From NCBI RefSeq assembly GCF_902459655.1, contig NZ_CABPSB010000007.1, positions 124,001 through 188,000 of the forward strand: a DNA stretch of 64,000 nt. The letters are read 5' to 3'. This document shows positions 62,698-64,000 of this stretch, in pieces. Within the stretch, counting starts at the first letter, position 1, and the number at the start of each line of letters is the position of its first letter. Under the pieces are notes generated by a model. The model ran no database searches, was not told where the DNA came from, and was given only the letters and a program-made list of their open reading frames with translations. A program made the position numbers and the translations under genes. The stretch comes from Pandoraea anhela (GTDB taxonomy: Bacteria > Pseudomonadota > Gammaproteobacteria > Burkholderiales > Burkholderiaceae).

Positions 62698-64000
62698 ATG
62701 TTTCGCGTGCTTTTGAAGTTGTACGCGCTGGTCGGCATCTCTGTCGTCGCCGCGATTCTGATCATCACCTATACGTTCGGCCATCTGTTCATGGACACCA
62801 TGAACCGCTCGGCGCAGACGCAATTGGGCGGCTACGTCTGGCTCATCAACGAGAAGCTGGCCGACATTCCCGAATCCGAGTGGCCCGCCTTCATCGAGGA
62901 ATTCGCCGCGAAGACGCAGGACAAGCTTGAAATCAAACCGCTCAAGGACTTTCCGGTCGAGCGTGAATATCTTCGCAAGGAGCTCGAAGCGGGACTGCCG
63001 ATCGTCAACGGCACCGATGGCGAGCATTACGCGATGCGCCTGCGCGATTCGCAGTGGGTTCTGACGTCGGAGAGCGGCACCGACCTGAGCATGAAGCAGA
63101 TCAACTACCTTGCCTATGCCGTGGTGGCGCTACTGATGCTGATCGCTGTCCTCACGTGGGTGCGCTGGTACTGGTCCGATCTGAAGTCGCTCAACCGGGC
63201 AGCGATTCGGTTCGGCGAAGGCGATTTCAGTTCCCGGGCGAAGGTGTCGAGCTTCTCCAACCTGACGGCGCTGGTGCGCGTGTTCAACACGATGGCCGAT
63301 CGCATCGAGCGCTCCATCAAGGCGCAGAAGGACATGATCAATGCGGTGTCGCACGAGTTGCGCACACCGATTGCACGGCTGGATTTCGGGCTGGAGATCT
63401 TGCAGCAGCGGCGTCACGACCCGGATGCGGACGACCGGATCGATGCGCTCAAGGGCGACATACGGGAGTTGGACGAACTTGTCACCGAACTGTTGTCGCT
63501 GGCGCGTCTGGACCAGATCACAGCGCCGCCAACGCGTCAGGTAGTCTCGCTGCGACTGATGTTCGACAGTCTGGCGGCGAATTGTACGGAAGTGCTGGCG
63601 GCGCGCTCGATTGCGCTGGATATTGCCGCAGAGCCGGGGGCCGATCGTGTCGACGTCGAACCGAAGCTGCTGGCGCGAGCGGTCCAGAACCTGCTCAGTA
63701 ACGCGATGCGCCACACCACGCGACGCATCGTTTGCGGCGCCAGGACGAGCGAAAACGGCGAGATCGTGATTTACGTCGACGACGACGGCGATGGGGTTCC
63801 CGCACTGGAGCGGGCACGCATCTTCGAGCCGTTCCACCGACTGGACAGCAGCCGCAATCGCGCGACGGGCGGCTTCGGTCTGGGATTGGCCATCGTGCGT
63901 CGCATCGCCTTGCTGCACAGCGGACGCGTTGGCGTCGAAACCTCGCCACTCGGCGGCGCCCGCTTTACGATCACCCTCCCCGCGAGCCACGCGGCCCCGC
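62698..64000 (+). CDS. Sensor histidine kinase, RstB-like (cut by window end)
   Basis: The first 434 residues are visible; no stop codon before the edge. Membrane helix 1 is at 8-28, a short periplasmic domain of about 105 residues, helix 2 at 136-156, a HAMP linker (160-205), HisKA with His219 in MINAVSHELRTPIARLDF, and HATPase_c with NLLSNAMRH, DDDGDGVP and GGFGLGLAIVRRIALLHSGR near the edge. All catalytic boxes are present, so only a few residues should be missing. It starts 3 bp after the response regulator and is translationally linked to it. Confidence 0.93.
   Translation, partial: MFRVLLKLYALVGISVVAAILIITYTFGHLFMDTMNRSAQTQLGGYVWLINEKLADIPESEWPAFIEEFAAKTQDKLEIKPLKDFPVEREYLRKELEAGLPIVNGTDGEHYAMRLRDSQWVLTSESGTDLSMKQINYLAYAVVALLMLIAVLTWVRWYWSDLKSLNRAAIRFGEGDFSSRAKVSSFSNLTALVRVFNTMADRIERSIKAQKDMINAVSHELRTPIARLDFGLEILQQRRHDPDADDRIDALKGDIRELDELVTELLSLARLDQITAPPTRQVVSLRLMFDSLAANCTEVLAARSIALDIAAEPGADRVDVEPKLLARAVQNLLSNAMRHTTRRIVCGARTSENGEIVIYVDDDGDGVPALERARIFEPFHRLDSSRNRATGGFGLGLAIVRRIALLHSGRVGVETSPLGGARFTITLPASHAAP

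Overview
The window is high-GC, densely coded DNA from one bacterial chromosome. Gene content and order (a fused glucokinase/HexR, Rnk, a RibB with a RibA-like tail, ribH-nusB, a PXPV-repeat protein, tandem TPM proteins with LemA, MipA) suggest a beta-proteobacterium of the Burkholderiaceae, probably Pandoraea or a close relative. That placement is inferred from recognised proteins; no rRNA or tRNA gene is present to confirm it. I found no insertion sequence, prophage, CRISPR array or replication origin. Both ends cut genes: an MFS transporter at the left and a sensor kinase at the right.

Layout. 1-5.3 kb: transporter tail, Hsp70-like protein, gluconate permease, AMP nucleosidase, dodecin. 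5.4-12.4 kb: a MarR regulator, then the glucose-6-phosphate/Entner-Doudoroff block: zwf-pgl-glk/hexR on the minus strand, divergent from edd, with a palindrome fitting the HexR operator inside the zwf promoter. 12.5-16.8 kb: less familiar genes, including a DapA-like lyase, a small HTH protein, a LecA-like lectin-fold protein, a possible structured RNA and a PAP2 phosphatase. 17-22.3 kb: rnk, hemL, lemA, two TPM proteins, ribD. 22.4-25.3 kb: three genes of the lower meta-cleavage pathway with a divergent LysR regulator. 25.7-30.6 kb: a livKHMGF branched-chain amino-acid ABC operon. 30.8-35.2 kb: an ArsR/SRPBCC pair, then ribB(X), ribH, nusB and an aminotransferase. 35.4-44.5 kb: lytic transglycosylase, ubiD, gabD, an APC permease, and an EAL-CBS-GGDEF protein. 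44.9-47.5 kb: metNIQ methionine importer. 47.7-53.9 kb: a two-component system interleaved with small envelope/stress proteins (ferritin-like, two DUF1328 proteins, CsbD, entericidin-like lipoprotein, a Cys-repeat periplasmic protein, PXPV protein). 54-64 kb: soluble chemoreceptor, two LysR regulators with neighbours, sugar kinase, SDR reductase, MipA/OmpV porin-like protein and an RstA/RstB-like two-component system.

How the parts fit. The 1.8-12.4 kb genes form a coherent gluconate/glucose entry route whose regulator is encoded inside the operon it probably controls; eda and gluconokinase are not in the window. Riboflavin genes are split into ribD and ribB(X)-ribH, about 9.5 kb apart, and the RibA-like tail of RibB lacks the zinc cysteines, so GTP cyclohydrolase II must be encoded elsewhere. 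The 47.7-53.9 kb block looks like a stress regulon placed around its own sensor kinase and response regulator.

Several regulators have readable promoter architecture: the marR and arsR promoters place the -10 box about 7 nt from the ATG, predicting leaderless mRNAs, each with a palindrome overlapping the promoter. Starts were chosen by Shine-Dalgarno spacing and family length; all function calls rest on recognition of motifs, without database searches.
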